In this document: piece after piece, positions 15,811-24,915 of the stretch
Position numbering within the stretch: the first letter of the stretch is position 1
Layout: each line of letters opens with the position of its first letter
From: Nonomuraea polychroma
Lineage (GTDB): Bacteria; Actinomycetota; Actinomycetes; Streptosporangiales; Streptosporangiaceae
Reading direction: 5' to 3'
Length of the DNA: 64,000 bases
NCBI RefSeq assembly: GCF_004011505.1
Contig: NZ_SAUN01000001.1
Location: forward strand, 7,653,501-7,717,500
Notes under the pieces: model-generated
Databases searched by the model: none
Seen by the model: only the letters and a program-made list of their open reading frames with translations
Told to the model about the DNA's origin: nothing
Translations under genes and position numbers: made by a program

Positions 15811-16965
15811 TCATTCCTCCACGTTCGTGTAGCGGCTGCCGTCAGCCGCGCTGCGCTCGACCGCCTCCAGCACCCGCTGCACCCGCAGGCCGTCCGCGAA
15901 CGACGGCGACGGGTCGGCTCCGGTGGCGATCGCCTCCAGGAAGTCCTTGATCTCGTGGGTGAAGGTGTGCTCGTAGCCCAGCCCGTGCCCGGGCGGCCAC
16001 CAGGCGCCCACGTACGGATGATCGGGCTCGGTGACCAGGATCCGCTCGAAGCCGCCGCCGGAGCTGAACCACAGCTCGTTCATCGCCTCGAAGTCGAACG
16101 CCAGGCTGCCGAGCTGGCCGTTGATCTCGATGCGCATGGCGTTCTTGCGGCCGGTGGCGAACCGTGTGGCCTCGAACGAGGCCAGCGCCCCGCCCGACAT
16201 CCGGCCGAAGAACAACGCGGCGTCGTCGACGGTGACCTCACCCATGGCGTCCGTACGGGAGGCGCCCAGCCCGGCCGACTCGCCCGCCAGCGGACGTTCC
16301 TTGATGAAGGTCTCGGTCAGCCCGGACACGCCGACGACGTGCTGCCCGGTGATGAACTCGGCCGCGTCCACGATGTGCGAGCCGATGTCGCCGAGCGCCC
16401 CGGCACCGGCCTTGTCCTTCTGCAGCCGCCACACCAGCGGGAACTCCGGATCGACGATCCAGTCCTGCAGGTATTGCGCCCGCACGTGCCTGATCTCGCC
16501 GAGCCTGCCCTCCTCCACGAACCGGCGGGCGAGCGCGACCGCGGGCACCCTCCGGTAGTTGAAGGCCACCATGCTCTTGACCGAGGCGGGCGCGGCCGCT
16601 GCGGCACGCACCATGGCCTCGGCCTCGGCGACGGTGTTGGCCAGCGGCTTCTCGCAGATCACGTGCTTGCCGGCCGCCAGCGCGGCGATGGCGATCTCGG
16701 CGTGCGAGTCGCCGGGCGTGCAGATGTCGACGATCTGCACGTCGTCGCGCTCGATCAGCGCCCTCCAGTCCGTCTCGGCCGCGTCCCAGCCGAGTTGCGC
16801 GGCGGACGCCTCCGTGCGCTCCTTCGACCTGCCGGCGATCACCGCCATACGCGGCGACAGCGGCAGATCGAAGAAGGCCCCCACGCTCCGCCAGGCTTGG
16901 GAGTGGACGCGGCCCATGAACGCGTAGCCGACCATGCCCACGCCGATGGTGGTCTTGTCTGACAT
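15811..16965 (-). CDS. Gfo/Idh/MocA family oxidoreductase
   Basis: A 384-residue NAD(P)-dependent sugar or inositol dehydrogenase. The N-terminal Rossmann fold starts TIGVGMVGYAFMGRVHSQAW; the dinucleotide domain contains VDICTPGDSHAEIAIAALAAGKHVICEKP, the EKP motif with the catalytic-region Lys. The C-terminal alpha/beta domain has GDIGSHIVDAAEFITG with the conserved GxHxxD-like triad region. It lies between the binding-protein gene (11 bp upstream) and the TIM-barrel isomerase (3 bp downstream), so it probably oxidises the imported carbohydrate as the first catabolic step. Confidence 0.9.
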   Translation of the reverse strand: MSDKTTIGVGMVGYAFMGRVHSQAWRSVGAFFDLPLSPRMAVIAGRSKERTEASAAQLGWDAAETDWRALIERDDVQIVDICTPGDSHAEIAIAALAAGKHVICEKPLANTVAEAEAMVRAAAAAPASVKSMVAFNYRRVPAVALARRFVEEGRLGEIRHVRAQYLQDWIVDPEFPLVWRLQKDKAGAGALGDIGSHIVDAAEFITGQHVVGVSGLTETFIKERPLAGESAGLGASRTDAMGEVTVDDAALFFGRMSGGALASFEATRFATGRKNAMRIEINGQLGSLAFDFEAMNELWFSSGGGFERILVTEPDHPYVGAWWPPGHGLGYEHTFTHEIKDFLEAIATGADPSPSFADGLRVQRVLEAVERSAADGSRYTNVEE

Positions 16966-16976
16966 GCAACCCCCGA

Positions 16977-18023
16977 TCAGGATTCGAAGCCGAGTTCCAG
17001 GTATTTCTCGACGTTATCCTTGGTAATGGTCTCTGATGCGAGCGTGATGGACTGGGGCACCTGTTTTTCCACCAGATCACTCATGCCCTTCCCCTGCGCG
17101 ACCAAGCGGGCCAGTTTGATCGCCGAGGAGGCCATGGTGGGGCTGTAGGTGACGGTGGCCTTCAGCACCGACGTGCCCGACTGGATCTCCTTCATCGCGT
17201 TGAGCGAGCCCGCCCCGCCGACCATGATGAACTCGTCGCGGCTGGCCTCCCTGATCGCGGCGAGCACGCCGACGCCCTGGTCGTCGTCGTGGTTCCACAG
17301 CGCGTCGATCTTCTTGTGCGCCTGGAGCAACGACGTGGCCACCTGGTTGCCCGTCTCCACCGTGAACTTGGCGTCCTGCTTGGCCGTGACGCTGAACCCG
17401 TACGTCTTGAGCGCGTCGGCGAAGCCCTTGCTGCGGTCCTGCGTCAGCGGCAGGGTGGCGATGCCCTGGATCTCGACGATCACGGGGTTGGACACACCCT
17501 TGTCCTTGAGCTGCTTGCCGATGAAATGCCCGGCCGCGACGCCCATGCCGTAGTTGTCGCCGCCGACCCAGGTCCGATAGGCCAATTTGTCGGGGAAGAT
17601 TCGGTCGAGGTTGATGACCGGGATGCCCGCCTGCGTGGCCTGGAGGGCGACCTGGTTCAGCTGCTGGCCGTCGTTCGGCAGGATCACCAGCGCGTTGACC
17701 TTGGCCGCTATTAAGGACTCGACGGCCGAGATCTGCTGGTTGATGTCGTTCGTGGGTTCGACGGGCTTGAAATCGATGTCGGAGTACTGCTTCGCGGTGG
17801 CCTCGGCGTTCTTGGCGATAGCCGCGATCCACCCGTGGTCGGCAGCCGGCGCGGAGAAGCCGATCGTGACCTTCTGGCCGGGCTGGTCGTTGCCGCTCGC
17901 CGCGGGGGCCGGGGCGGGGGCGGCGGTGGTGGGCGAGGCCTCAGGCTCGTTGCTGGTGCAGCCGGCCGCCAGGAGCACGGCCCCGCCGACGAGGAATCCC
18001 CTGCGCGCGACGTTCTCACTCAT
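16977..18023 (-). CDS. Sugar ABC transporter substrate-binding lipoprotein
   Basis: A 348-residue periplasmic-binding-protein type 1 lipoprotein. It starts MSENVARRGFLVGGAVLLAAGC with a twin-arginine-like RR and a lipobox ending at Cys 22, then a Pro/Ala-rich linker. The mature part has KVTIGFSAPAADHGWIAAI, LVILPNDGQQLNQVALQA, and LWNHDDDQGVGVLAAI, the ribose/galactose-binding layout. Start ATG 18023 overlaps the permease stop by 4 bp. It captures the sugar outside the cell for the two transporter genes upstream. Confidence 0.9.
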   Translation of the reverse strand: MSENVARRGFLVGGAVLLAAGCTSNEPEASPTTAAPAPAPAASGNDQPGQKVTIGFSAPAADHGWIAAIAKNAEATAKQYSDIDFKPVEPTNDINQQISAVESLIAAKVNALVILPNDGQQLNQVALQATQAGIPVINLDRIFPDKLAYRTWVGGDNYGMGVAAGHFIGKQLKDKGVSNPVIVEIQGIATLPLTQDRSKGFADALKTYGFSVTAKQDAKFTVETGNQVATSLLQAHKKIDALWNHDDDQGVGVLAAIREASRDEFIMVGGAGSLNAMKEIQSGTSVLKATVTYSPTMASSAIKLARLVAQGKGMSDLVEKQVPQSITLASETITKDNVEKYLELGFES

Positions 18024-19027
18024 GGTGCTCTCTCCTTCAAGTTCCGCCGCTGGAGAAGAACGGCGACGACGATGATCAGGCCCTTGGCGATCAGCTGGTC
18101 GCTGGTGTTGAGGCCGTTGAGGATGAACAGGTTCGTGATGAGGGTGAAGATCAGCAGGCCCAGGATCGAGCCGATGATCGTGCCCCGGCCTCCCGTGAGC
18201 AGGGTGCCGCCGATGATCACGGCGGCGATGGCGTCGAGCTCGTACAGGTCGCCGTGTGTGGACGAGCCTGTCGTGGTCCTGGCCATGATGAGGATGGCGG
18301 CGATGCCGCAGCACAGCCCGGACAGGGCGTAGAGCAGCATCGTGTGCCTGCGGACGTCGATGCCGGCCAGCCGGGCCGCCTCGGGGTTGCCTCCGACCGC
18401 GTACGTCCGCCGCCCGAACGTCGTGCGGTTGAGCATGATCCACCCCAGCACCACGACCAGGGCGAAAATGTAGACCAGCAGCGGGACGCCGAGCAGCCGC
18501 GTGGTCGACAGGTCCACGATGGCGCTGTTGTCGGTCTGGATGAGCTGCGTCTTGCGGTCGGACATCCGCTGCGCCAGCCCGCGCGCCGCCACCAGCATGG
18601 CGAGCGTGGCGATGAACGGCACCAGCCGGCCGTACGCGATCAGCAACCCGTTGACCAGTCCCGCCCCTGTGCCGACGAGGATCGCGCACAACGCCATGAC
18701 CCAGGGCCCGTACGACTGCGTGGCCAGCGTCGTCGCCCAGACCGAGGCGAGCGCCATGATCGCGCCCACCGACAGGTCGATGCCGCCACCGATGATCACG
18801 AACGTGGCCCCGACCGTGATCACGCCGATCGTGGCGGCCAGCGACAGGATGCTGACGAGGTTGGAGGCGGTGGCGAAGTTGTCGGGCCTGGTGACCAGGC
18901 CGACCACCACCAGGATCGCCAGCGCCGCCAGCAGGCCGAGATGTCGCATCTCACCGAGGCCGAGCCGGCGCGCCGCCGAGGGCAGGGCCGATCCGGCGAG
19001 AGGCCGTTTCGTCGTGGGCTCGCTCAT
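18020..19027 (-). CDS. Sugar ABC transporter permease (RbsC/XylH type)
   Basis: A 335-residue inner-membrane permease of the branched-chain/ribose family, with about eight to ten hydrophobic segments from residue 28 onward. Signatures are GVITVGATFVIIGGGIDLSVG, NGLLIAYGRLVPFIATLAM, and YAVGGNPEAARLAGIDV, the cytoplasmic EAA-like loop. It overlaps the ATPase stop by 1 bp upstream and the binding protein start by 4 bp downstream, a compact transporter operon. Confidence 0.92.
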   Translation of the reverse strand: MSEPTTKRPLAGSALPSAARRLGLGEMRHLGLLAALAILVVVGLVTRPDNFATASNLVSILSLAATIGVITVGATFVIIGGGIDLSVGAIMALASVWATTLATQSYGPWVMALCAILVGTGAGLVNGLLIAYGRLVPFIATLAMLVAARGLAQRMSDRKTQLIQTDNSAIVDLSTTRLLGVPLLVYIFALVVVLGWIMLNRTTFGRRTYAVGGNPEAARLAGIDVRRHTMLLYALSGLCCGIAAILIMARTTTGSSTHGDLYELDAIAAVIIGGTLLTGGRGTIIGSILGLLIFTLITNLFILNGLNTSDQLIAKGLIIVVAVLLQRRNLKERAP

Positions 19028-20511
19028 CAGGCCGCCCTCCCATTCATGATCATGTCGAGTACGGCGTGCTCGTCGAGCTCCGCCGCGTCACCCTCGTGGA
19101 TGACCGCCCCCTCGCGCAGCACCAGGACACGGTCGGCCAGCCCCAGCACCTCCGGCACCTCGCTGGAGACCAGCAGCACGCCGATGCCCCGCTCGGCCAG
19201 GTCGTGGATGACCGCGTACAGCTCGGCCCTGGCGCCCACGTCCACGCCTCTGGTGGGCTCGTCGAGCAGGAGCAGCTTGCGGCCGCCGAGCAGCCAGCGG
19301 GCGAGCACGGCCTTCTGCTGGTTGCCGCCCGACAGGGTCCTGATCGCGCGTTCGGGGTCGGGCGGGCGGATGTCCAGCATCTCCGACAGCCGCTTGGCCT
19401 CGCTGCGCTCGCGTTTGCGGTCGATCCAGCCGAACCTCGCGAACTCCGGCAGGGTGCCCAGCGTGATGTTGGCGGTGACGCTCTGGTCGAGGATCAACGC
19501 CTGAGCTTTGCGTTCCTCGGGCGCCAGGCCCATGCCGTGCCGTACGGTGCCGACGACGCCGCGGCGCACCGGCCGCCCGTCGAGCAGGACGCGGCCGGCG
19601 GCGTGGCGGGCGCCGTACACCGCCTCCAGGATCTCCGAGCGGCCCGAGCCGACCAGCCCGGCCAGCCCGACGATCTCACCCGCCCGCACGGAGAACGACA
19701 CATCGCGGAAGACGCCCGGCGCGCTCAGGCCCTCGACGCGGAGCACCTCCTCGCCCAGCGTGCGCCCCCCGCGGGGCGGGAAGACGTACTCGACGTTCCT
19801 GCCCGTCATGAGGGAGACGATCTGGGTGGTGGGGGTGTCGCGGGCGGACAGGCCCACGGCGACCGTACGGCCGTCCTTCAGCACGGTGACCCGGTCGCCG
19901 ATCTCGCGGATCTCCTCCAGACGGTGGGAGATGTAGACCACGGCCACGCCTTGGGCGGTGAGCTCGCGGATGATGCGGAAGAGGTTGGCGACCTCGTCGT
20001 GGGCGAGGGCGGCGGACGGCTCGTCCATGATGATCAGGCGGGCGTCGTGGGAGAGCGCCCTGGCCATCGAGACGACTTGCTTGGCCGCCGGCGACAACCG
20101 CCCGACCTCGGCCGACGGCCGGATCTCCGCGTGCCCGAGCCGTTCCAGCACCTCGCGGGCGGCCTTCCTGGCCGCCGCCCGGTTGACGAAGCCGAAGGTG
20201 GCGTGCTCGTGGCCGAGGAAGATGTTCTCCGCCACGCTGAGCCCGTCGACCAGGTCCAGCTCCTGGTAGATGGTGGCGAAGCCGAGCTTGATGGCGTCGA
20301 TCGGGCTGCTCGGCCGCACCTGCTCACCGTTGAAGACGATGGTGCCCTCGTCCGGCTGGTGCACGCCGGCCAGAACTTTGATCAGAGTGGATTTGCCGGC
20401 GCCGTTCTGGCCGAGCAGGCAGTGGACTTCGCCTGCTCGCACGTCCAGATCGACGCCGTCCAGCGCGCGCACGCCGGGGAACTGCTTGACGATGCCCTTC
20501 ATGACCAGCAT
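19027..20511 (-). CDS. Sugar ABC transporter ATP-binding protein (RbsA/XylG type)
   Basis: A 494-residue protein with two fused nucleotide-binding domains. Domain 1 has Walker A GQNGAGKST, a signature region LSPAAKQVVSMARAL and Walker B RLIIMDEPSAAL. Domain 2 has a degenerate P-loop GLVGSGRSE, a canonical signature LSGGNQQKAVLARW and Walker B LLLLDEPTRGVDVGA. The degenerate second P-loop is normal for the family. The start is ATG 20511 (MLVMKGIVKQFPGV); ATG 20502 is possible. It follows the ROK regulator by 17 bp and energises uptake with the downstream permease. Confidence 0.92.
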   Translation of the reverse strand: MLVMKGIVKQFPGVRALDGVDLDVRAGEVHCLLGQNGAGKSTLIKVLAGVHQPDEGTIVFNGEQVRPSSPIDAIKLGFATIYQELDLVDGLSVAENIFLGHEHATFGFVNRAAARKAAREVLERLGHAEIRPSAEVGRLSPAAKQVVSMARALSHDARLIIMDEPSAALAHDEVANLFRIIRELTAQGVAVVYISHRLEEIREIGDRVTVLKDGRTVAVGLSARDTPTTQIVSLMTGRNVEYVFPPRGGRTLGEEVLRVEGLSAPGVFRDVSFSVRAGEIVGLAGLVGSGRSEILEAVYGARHAAGRVLLDGRPVRRGVVGTVRHGMGLAPEERKAQALILDQSVTANITLGTLPEFARFGWIDRKRERSEAKRLSEMLDIRPPDPERAIRTLSGGNQQKAVLARWLLGGRKLLLLDEPTRGVDVGARAELYAVIHDLAERGIGVLLVSSEVPEVLGLADRVLVLREGAVIHEGDAAELDEHAVLDMIMNGRAA

Positions 20512-20528
20512 CGGGAGGTCCCTATCCT

Positions 20529-21686
20529 TCAGGCGTTGACGATGCGGTTGATGTTGTCCGGTGACAGATAGTGCTCGATGGCGAGCAGCCCCGCCCCGAG
20601 CGTGGCCGCGTTGATGCCCGTACGGCTCGGCGTGATCGACAGGTGATGCGTGGCCAGCGGGAGCGACCTGCGGTAGACGGTCTCTCTGATGCCGGCCAGG
20701 AGGTGCTCGTGCACCCGCGACAGGGCGCCCCCGATGACGATGACCTCGGGGTTGAAGAAGTTGACGAGACTGGCCAGCACCTCGCCGATGAGCCGGCCCG
20801 CCTCCCTGACCAGGCGCAGCGCCTGCGTGTTGCCCGACTGCACGAGCGCCACCACGTCGGCGCCGGACTCGGCCGGGAGGCCCAGCTCGGTCAGCCGCCG
20901 CGCGATCGCGGCCCCGCCGGCCACCGCTTCCAGGCAGGCGCTGTTGCCGCACCGGCAGCCGGCGTTCTCATGCCCGCTGACCCTGATGTGCCCGATGTCC
21001 CCCGCAGAGCCCTGGGCGCCCCGGTGCAGCTTGCCGTCGGCCACGATGCCGCAGCCGATGCCGGTGCCGACCTTGACGAACAGCAGGTGGTTGATGCGGG
21101 GGAAGGCGTTGCGGTGCTCGCCCAGCGCCATCACGTTGACGTCGTTGTCGACCAGCACACTGACGCCGCCGAAGTAGTCCGGGACGGGGTAGTCGTTCCA
21201 GCCCGGCATGATCGGCGGATTGTTCGGCCGCCCGGTGGCGAACTCCACAGGTCCGGGCACCCCGATCCCGACTGCGCGCAACATCGTCCGCGACCGCCTG
21301 GCCTGGGCCAGCAACTGGTCGAGCCGCTGGTCCACGTGGGCGAGCACCTTCTCGGGGCCCTCGCTGATCAGCAAGGAGTCCTCGCACTCGGCGAGCACGT
21401 TGCCCGAAATGTCCATCAACGCCACCCGGCAGTGGGTGGCGCCCAGGTCGACGCCCGCGAACGCGTGGTCCTCGGTGTGCAGGCGCAACTGGCGCGGCGG
21501 CCGGCCGCCGGTGGACTCGCCGCTCTCGGTCTCCTCGACCAGGCCGCGCTCGATCAGCGCATCGACGCGCTGGGAGATCGTGGACCTGGCCAGGCCGGTG
21601 AGCCTCGCGAGATCGGAACGGGTCGTCGCCGAACCGGCGCTTATCAGCGTCAGCACGTCGCCGGCGGAACCCGGCTGGGGGGTCAT
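20529..21686 (-). CDS. ROK family transcriptional regulator
   Basis: A 385-residue XylR/NagC-type regulator. The N-terminal winged helix (about 1-75) contains TTRSDLARLTGLARSTISQRV and ESTGGRPPRQLRL. The ROK sugar-kinase-like domain follows with FAGVDLGATHCRVALMD, GIGVPGPVEF, the zinc motif CRCGNSACLEAVAGG, and EVIVIGGALSRV. ATG 21686 is chosen because the domain starts at once. It heads the carbohydrate operon and probably represses it until the sugar binds. The 276 bp between it and the SDR stop at 21963 hold no gene and should contain the operon promoter; AT-rich stretches lie at 21690-21790. Confidence 0.9.
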   Translation of the reverse strand: MTPQPGSAGDVLTLISAGSATTRSDLARLTGLARSTISQRVDALIERGLVEETESGESTGGRPPRQLRLHTEDHAFAGVDLGATHCRVALMDISGNVLAECEDSLLISEGPEKVLAHVDQRLDQLLAQARRSRTMLRAVGIGVPGPVEFATGRPNNPPIMPGWNDYPVPDYFGGVSVLVDNDVNVMALGEHRNAFPRINHLLFVKVGTGIGCGIVADGKLHRGAQGSAGDIGHIRVSGHENAGCRCGNSACLEAVAGGAAIARRLTELGLPAESGADVVALVQSGNTQALRLVREAGRLIGEVLASLVNFFNPEVIVIGGALSRVHEHLLAGIRETVYRRSLPLATHHLSITPSRTGINAATLGAGLLAIEHYLSPDNINRIVNA

Positions 21687-21962
21687 GCCGCCGACAATAA
21701 GATCACCGATGGGGCAAATCAAGAGTGAGAATCGACCAAACTCCTCCAACTTCCGCCGAAGATCGAACAAAGGCCGGTCTACTCGGACATTTCGGGATCT
21801 GTCCCCACATACGCACGCGCCGGCCCCCACCTACAACGGGGACCGGCACGTTCGAATCGGCGCGTTCGAGATCGCCGCGCTCGAGGCGGCACGTTCACGC
21901 CGGCGCCTTCAGCCCGCGTCGTGCGGCGGCGGCCGGCCTGCGGGGCGCGGCGGGGCGGGGCG

Positions 21963-22835
21963 CTAGATCATCGCCTTCATCGAGTCGCCGGCCGTCAGCA
22001 CGTACGGCTGCTCAGCCATGATCGACTCCCAGTTGCCCGCGATCGACTCGGGCGTGACGTCGTCGTCCTTCCAGCCCGGCCCCTCGGCCACGAACACCCG
22101 CGCCACCCGGCCCCCGCCGACGGTGAACACCTCGCCGCTGACCTCGCACGACTCGTGCACCAGGTACGCCACCAGCGCGCTCACCCGCTCCGGCGTGAAC
22201 TTGGCCTCGAACTCGGCCGGCAGCAGCGACTCGGTCATTCTCGTCCAGGCCACCGGTGCGATGGCGTTGGCCTTGATGCCGTTACGGGCGCCCTCGATCC
22301 CCAATGTCTTGGTCAGCCCGACCAGCCCCATCTTGGCGGTGGAGTAGTTGGCCTGGCCGAAGTTGCCGAAGAGCCCGGCCGGGCTGGAGGTGTTGACCAC
22401 GCGCCCGTAACCGGCCGCCTTCATGATCGGGTAGGCGGCCTGGCTGACCAGATAAGACCCGCGTACGTGCACCGCCATGACGGCGTCGAACTCCTCCACC
22501 GTCATCTTCCCGAACGATTTGTCCCGCAGGATGCCCGCGTTGTTGACGACGATGTCGACCGTGCCGAACGCGTCCACCGCGGCCTGCACGATGGCCCTGG
22601 CGCCCTCGGGCGTGGCGACGTTGTCGGCGTTGGCGATGGCATGCCCGCCGTTCTTCGTAATGAGCTCGGCCACCTCGGCGGCGGGCCCGGTGGATGCCCC
22701 CGTGCCGTCGAGCGCGCCCCCGAGGTCGTTGACCACGACCTTGGCGCCCCGCTCGGCCAGCAGGAGCGCGTGCGACCTGCCGAGACCGTGCCCGGCCCCT
22801 GTGACGATCGCGACCCTGTCATCGAACCGAAGCAT
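21963..22835 (-). CDS. SDR family oxidoreductase, MFE-2 (3R)-hydroxyacyl-CoA dehydrogenase-like
   Basis: A 290-residue short-chain dehydrogenase starting MLRFDDRVAIVTGAGHGLG at ATG 22835 with GGAGG 5 nt upstream. The cofactor motif TGxxxGxG, NNAGILRD, catalytic Ser in NTSSPAGLFG, and YSTAK are present. The extended acidic VVVNDLGGALDGTG loop and the C-terminal tail ending in GWKDDDVTPESI are typical of the dehydrogenase part of peroxisomal multifunctional enzyme 2 and its bacterial relatives in fatty-acid and sterol side-chain beta-oxidation. A GAAC-N3-GTTC palindrome 19-29 bp upstream suggests TetR control. Confidence 0.88.
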   Translation of the reverse strand: MLRFDDRVAIVTGAGHGLGRSHALLLAERGAKVVVNDLGGALDGTGASTGPAAEVAELITKNGGHAIANADNVATPEGARAIVQAAVDAFGTVDIVVNNAGILRDKSFGKMTVEEFDAVMAVHVRGSYLVSQAAYPIMKAAGYGRVVNTSSPAGLFGNFGQANYSTAKMGLVGLTKTLGIEGARNGIKANAIAPVAWTRMTESLLPAEFEAKFTPERVSALVAYLVHESCEVSGEVFTVGGGRVARVFVAEGPGWKDDDVTPESIAGNWESIMAEQPYVLTAGDSMKAMI

Positions 22836-22853
22836 CGAACCTCCAGCGCAGGA

Positions 22854-22864
22854 GAACAACGTTC
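22854..22864. promoter_or_regulatory. GAAC-N3-GTTC palindrome upstream of the SDR
   Basis: AGAACAACGTTCT (22853-22865), a near-perfect inverted repeat with a 3-nt centre, 19 bp upstream of the SDR start. The same spacing to a start codon recurs at 12908 and 38396. Confidence 0.42.
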
Positions 22865-22895
22865 TAGTACGAGTTACCATAACCCCCGCTCGGGG

Positions 22896-23960
22896 TCACC
22901 GGTCAGCGAGGCGCCACGATTCCGGATCGCCGGGGACCCGCACCACGCGCCCCTTGGCGGCCAGCCAGACCAGGTGGGCCAGGGTCTCGTTGTTGGCCGC
23001 GCGCCGCATGAACGGCGGGATCGTCTCCCACGGCCGCGACCAGCTCAGCCGGGTCGCCACGTCCCAGCACGTCACGCCGTCGCCGGCGGCGACGACCCGC
23101 TCGATCTCGGCCAGCCGCGCATCATGGTGGGCCAGGACGTGGTCGACCCGCTCGGCCAGCTCCAGGAACCGGTACTCGTGTGCGGGCAGCACCTCCTCGA
23201 CGTCCAGCTTGCGCACGGCGGCCAGCGCGTCGAGGTAGTCGGCCAGCGGGTTCGGCGCGGACTGCGGGTGCACGGCCACGATGGGCGTGATCTTGGCCAG
23301 CACGTGGTCGCCGGAGAAAAGCAGCTTGCGCTCGGGCGAGACGAAGCACAGATGGCCCGGCGAGTGGCCGGGCGTCCAGACCGCCCGCAGGTCCCAGCCG
23401 GGCAGGCCGAGCTCGTCGCCGTCCTCCACCAGCCGGTCGGGCGAAGCCATGGAGACCATGTGCCTGATCATCATCGACGCGCCGGCCAGCTCGTCCAGCG
23501 TCAGCGGCGGCACTCCGCACCGGGCCAGCAGCGCCCGCTCCCGCTGGACCAGGGAGTCGATGGCCTCGTCGTCGTAACGCTCGCGGACCAGGCGCGCGTC
23601 GGCCGGATGCAGGGCGATCCAGGCGCCCGACGCCTCGCGGACGCGCCCGGCCAGGCCGTAGTGGTCGGGATGGATGTGGGTGACGAGCACGGCCTGGACG
23701 TCGGTGATCGCGTACCCGGCCACGCCGAGGCCGGCGACGAGCGCGTCGTACGCCTCGTCGGTGTTCCATCCGGCGTCGATGACGGCCACGCCGCCGGGCA
23801 GTTCCAGGGCGTAGACCAGGACGTACCGCAGCGGGTTGACCGGGATCGGCACCGGGATGGACCACAGTCCGGGGCGCACCCGCTCGACTCCTGGGATCGT
23901 CCCGCCGGTCCACGCTTCCCGCTGCGCCTCGCTGGCAGGCGTCACCACGAATTTCGACAC
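22896..23960 (-). CDS. MBL-fold metallo-hydrolase
   Basis: A 354-residue metallo-beta-lactamase-fold hydrolase. The zinc motif HxHxDH is HIHPDH in VLVTHIHPDHYGL; further ligands are in TPGHSPGHLCF and FSGDHVL, and the last His in LPAHEYRF. The C-terminal 90 residues form a helical tail, as in GloB-like and YcbL/PksB relatives that act on thioesters or lactones. GTG 23960 (VSKFVVTPASE) is taken as the start, since the frame upstream reads through the regulatory region and into the next gene. It lies downstream of, and opposite to, a GST-family gene with which it shares a divergent promoter. Confidence 0.85.
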   Translation of the reverse strand: MSKFVVTPASEAQREAWTGGTIPGVERVRPGLWSIPVPIPVNPLRYVLVYALELPGGVAVIDAGWNTDEAYDALVAGLGVAGYAITDVQAVLVTHIHPDHYGLAGRVREASGAWIALHPADARLVRERYDDEAIDSLVQRERALLARCGVPPLTLDELAGASMMIRHMVSMASPDRLVEDGDELGLPGWDLRAVWTPGHSPGHLCFVSPERKLLFSGDHVLAKITPIVAVHPQSAPNPLADYLDALAAVRKLDVEEVLPAHEYRFLELAERVDHVLAHHDARLAEIERVVAAGDGVTCWDVATRLSWSRPWETIPPFMRRAANNETLAHLVWLAAKGRVVRVPGDPESWRLADR

Positions 23961-23984
23961 AGGCCCGAATATAGTTCTGGATCC

Positions 23985-23995
23985 GAACCGTGTTC
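23985..23995. promoter_or_regulatory. GAAC-N3-GTTC palindrome in the MBL/GST divergent promoter
   Basis: GAACCGTGTTC lies 24 bp upstream of the MBL-fold start and 11 bp upstream of the GST ATG. In the MBL direction a TATATT-like -10 hexamer lies at about 23969-23974. One regulator could control both genes. Confidence 0.4.
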
Positions 23996-24006
23996 TACTG
24001 GGAGTC

Positions 24007-24915
24007 ATGAAGCTGAGCCGCGAGATCTCAGACGATGGCCGCTTCGTCCGGCAGCCGAACCGCTTCACGGAACGGCTCGGCCCTCCCGAGCCCGGCCGGT
24101 ACCGGGTCTACGCCTCCTACGCCTGTCCGTGGGCGCAACGCGTGCTGATCGTACGGAAACTGCTGGGCCTGGAGGACCTGCTGGACGTCACGATCGTCGA
24201 CCCCATCAGGGACGAGAAGGGCTGGCGCATCCCCGACGGCGATCCCGAGTACCTGTCGGAGCTCTATCACGCGACCGACCCGGGTTACACGGGCCGCTAC
24301 ACCGTCCCCTGCGTCTGGGACACCAAGGACAAGCGCATCGTCACCAACGACTTCCCGCAGATCACCCTCGATCTGGAGATGTCCTGGGGCACCTTCCCCA
24401 ACCTCTATCCCGAGCGTCTGCGCCCCGACATCGACATCATGAACGACCGTCTCTACCACGGACTCAACAACGCGGTGTACGAGGCGGGCTTCGCTCGCGA
24501 CCAGCAGGCGTACGAGGAGGCGGTCGCGCGGGTCTTCACCACGCTCGACTTCCTCGAGGTGCGCCTGGCGGAGTCGGACTACCTCTTCGACACCCTCACC
24601 GAGAGCGACGTGCGCCTCTACACGACGCTGGCCAGGTTCGACAGCGTCTACTACGCGCACTTCAAGTGCTCGGTCCGGCGGTTGACCGACTATCCGGCGC
24701 TGTGGGCGTACGCACGCAGGCTCTACGCCATCCCGGCCTTCCACGAGACCACCGACTTCGACCACATCAAGCGCCACTACTACATGACCCAGCCGAACAT
24801 CAATCCGACCCGGATCGTGCCAGTGGGGCCGGAACTCGACTGGCGAACGGTCAGGGAGAGCGGTAGCTCGCGTGACCAGCGAGGGCCGAGTGAGCGCGAC
24901 CATTCAACACCGTAG
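24007..24915 (+). CDS. Glutathionyl-hydroquinone reductase-like (GST superfamily) protein
   Basis: A 302-residue omega-class-like thioredoxin-fold transferase. The catalytic Cys is in YASYACPWAQRVL; the family blocks TVPCVWDTKDKRIVTNDFPQ, YHGLNNAVYEAGFA, and DVRLYTTLARFDSVYYAHF follow. Homologues reduce S-glutathionyl-hydroquinones to hydroquinones. Actinomycetes usually use mycothiol rather than glutathione, so the natural thiol adduct may be mycothionyl. ATG 24007 follows GGGAG. The last 65 bp overlap the convergent MFS gene; the final 25 residues are low-complexity and probably not functionally important. Confidence 0.83.
   Translation: MKLSREISDDGRFVRQPNRFTERLGPPEPGRYRVYASYACPWAQRVLIVRKLLGLEDLLDVTIVDPIRDEKGWRIPDGDPEYLSELYHATDPGYTGRYTVPCVWDTKDKRIVTNDFPQITLDLEMSWGTFPNLYPERLRPDIDIMNDRLYHGLNNAVYEAGFARDQQAYEEAVARVFTTLDFLEVRLAESDYLFDTLTESDVRLYTTLARFDSVYYAHFKCSVRRLTDYPALWAYARRLYAIPAFHETTDFDHIKRHYYMTQPNINPTRIVPVGPELDWRTVRESGSSRDQRGPSERDHSTP

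Noticed and set aside
21921..24866. About 980-codon plus-strand frame across the SDR, MBL and GST genes
   Set aside because: It runs antisense to the SDR and MBL genes and out of frame through the GST gene, all of which have clear motifs.
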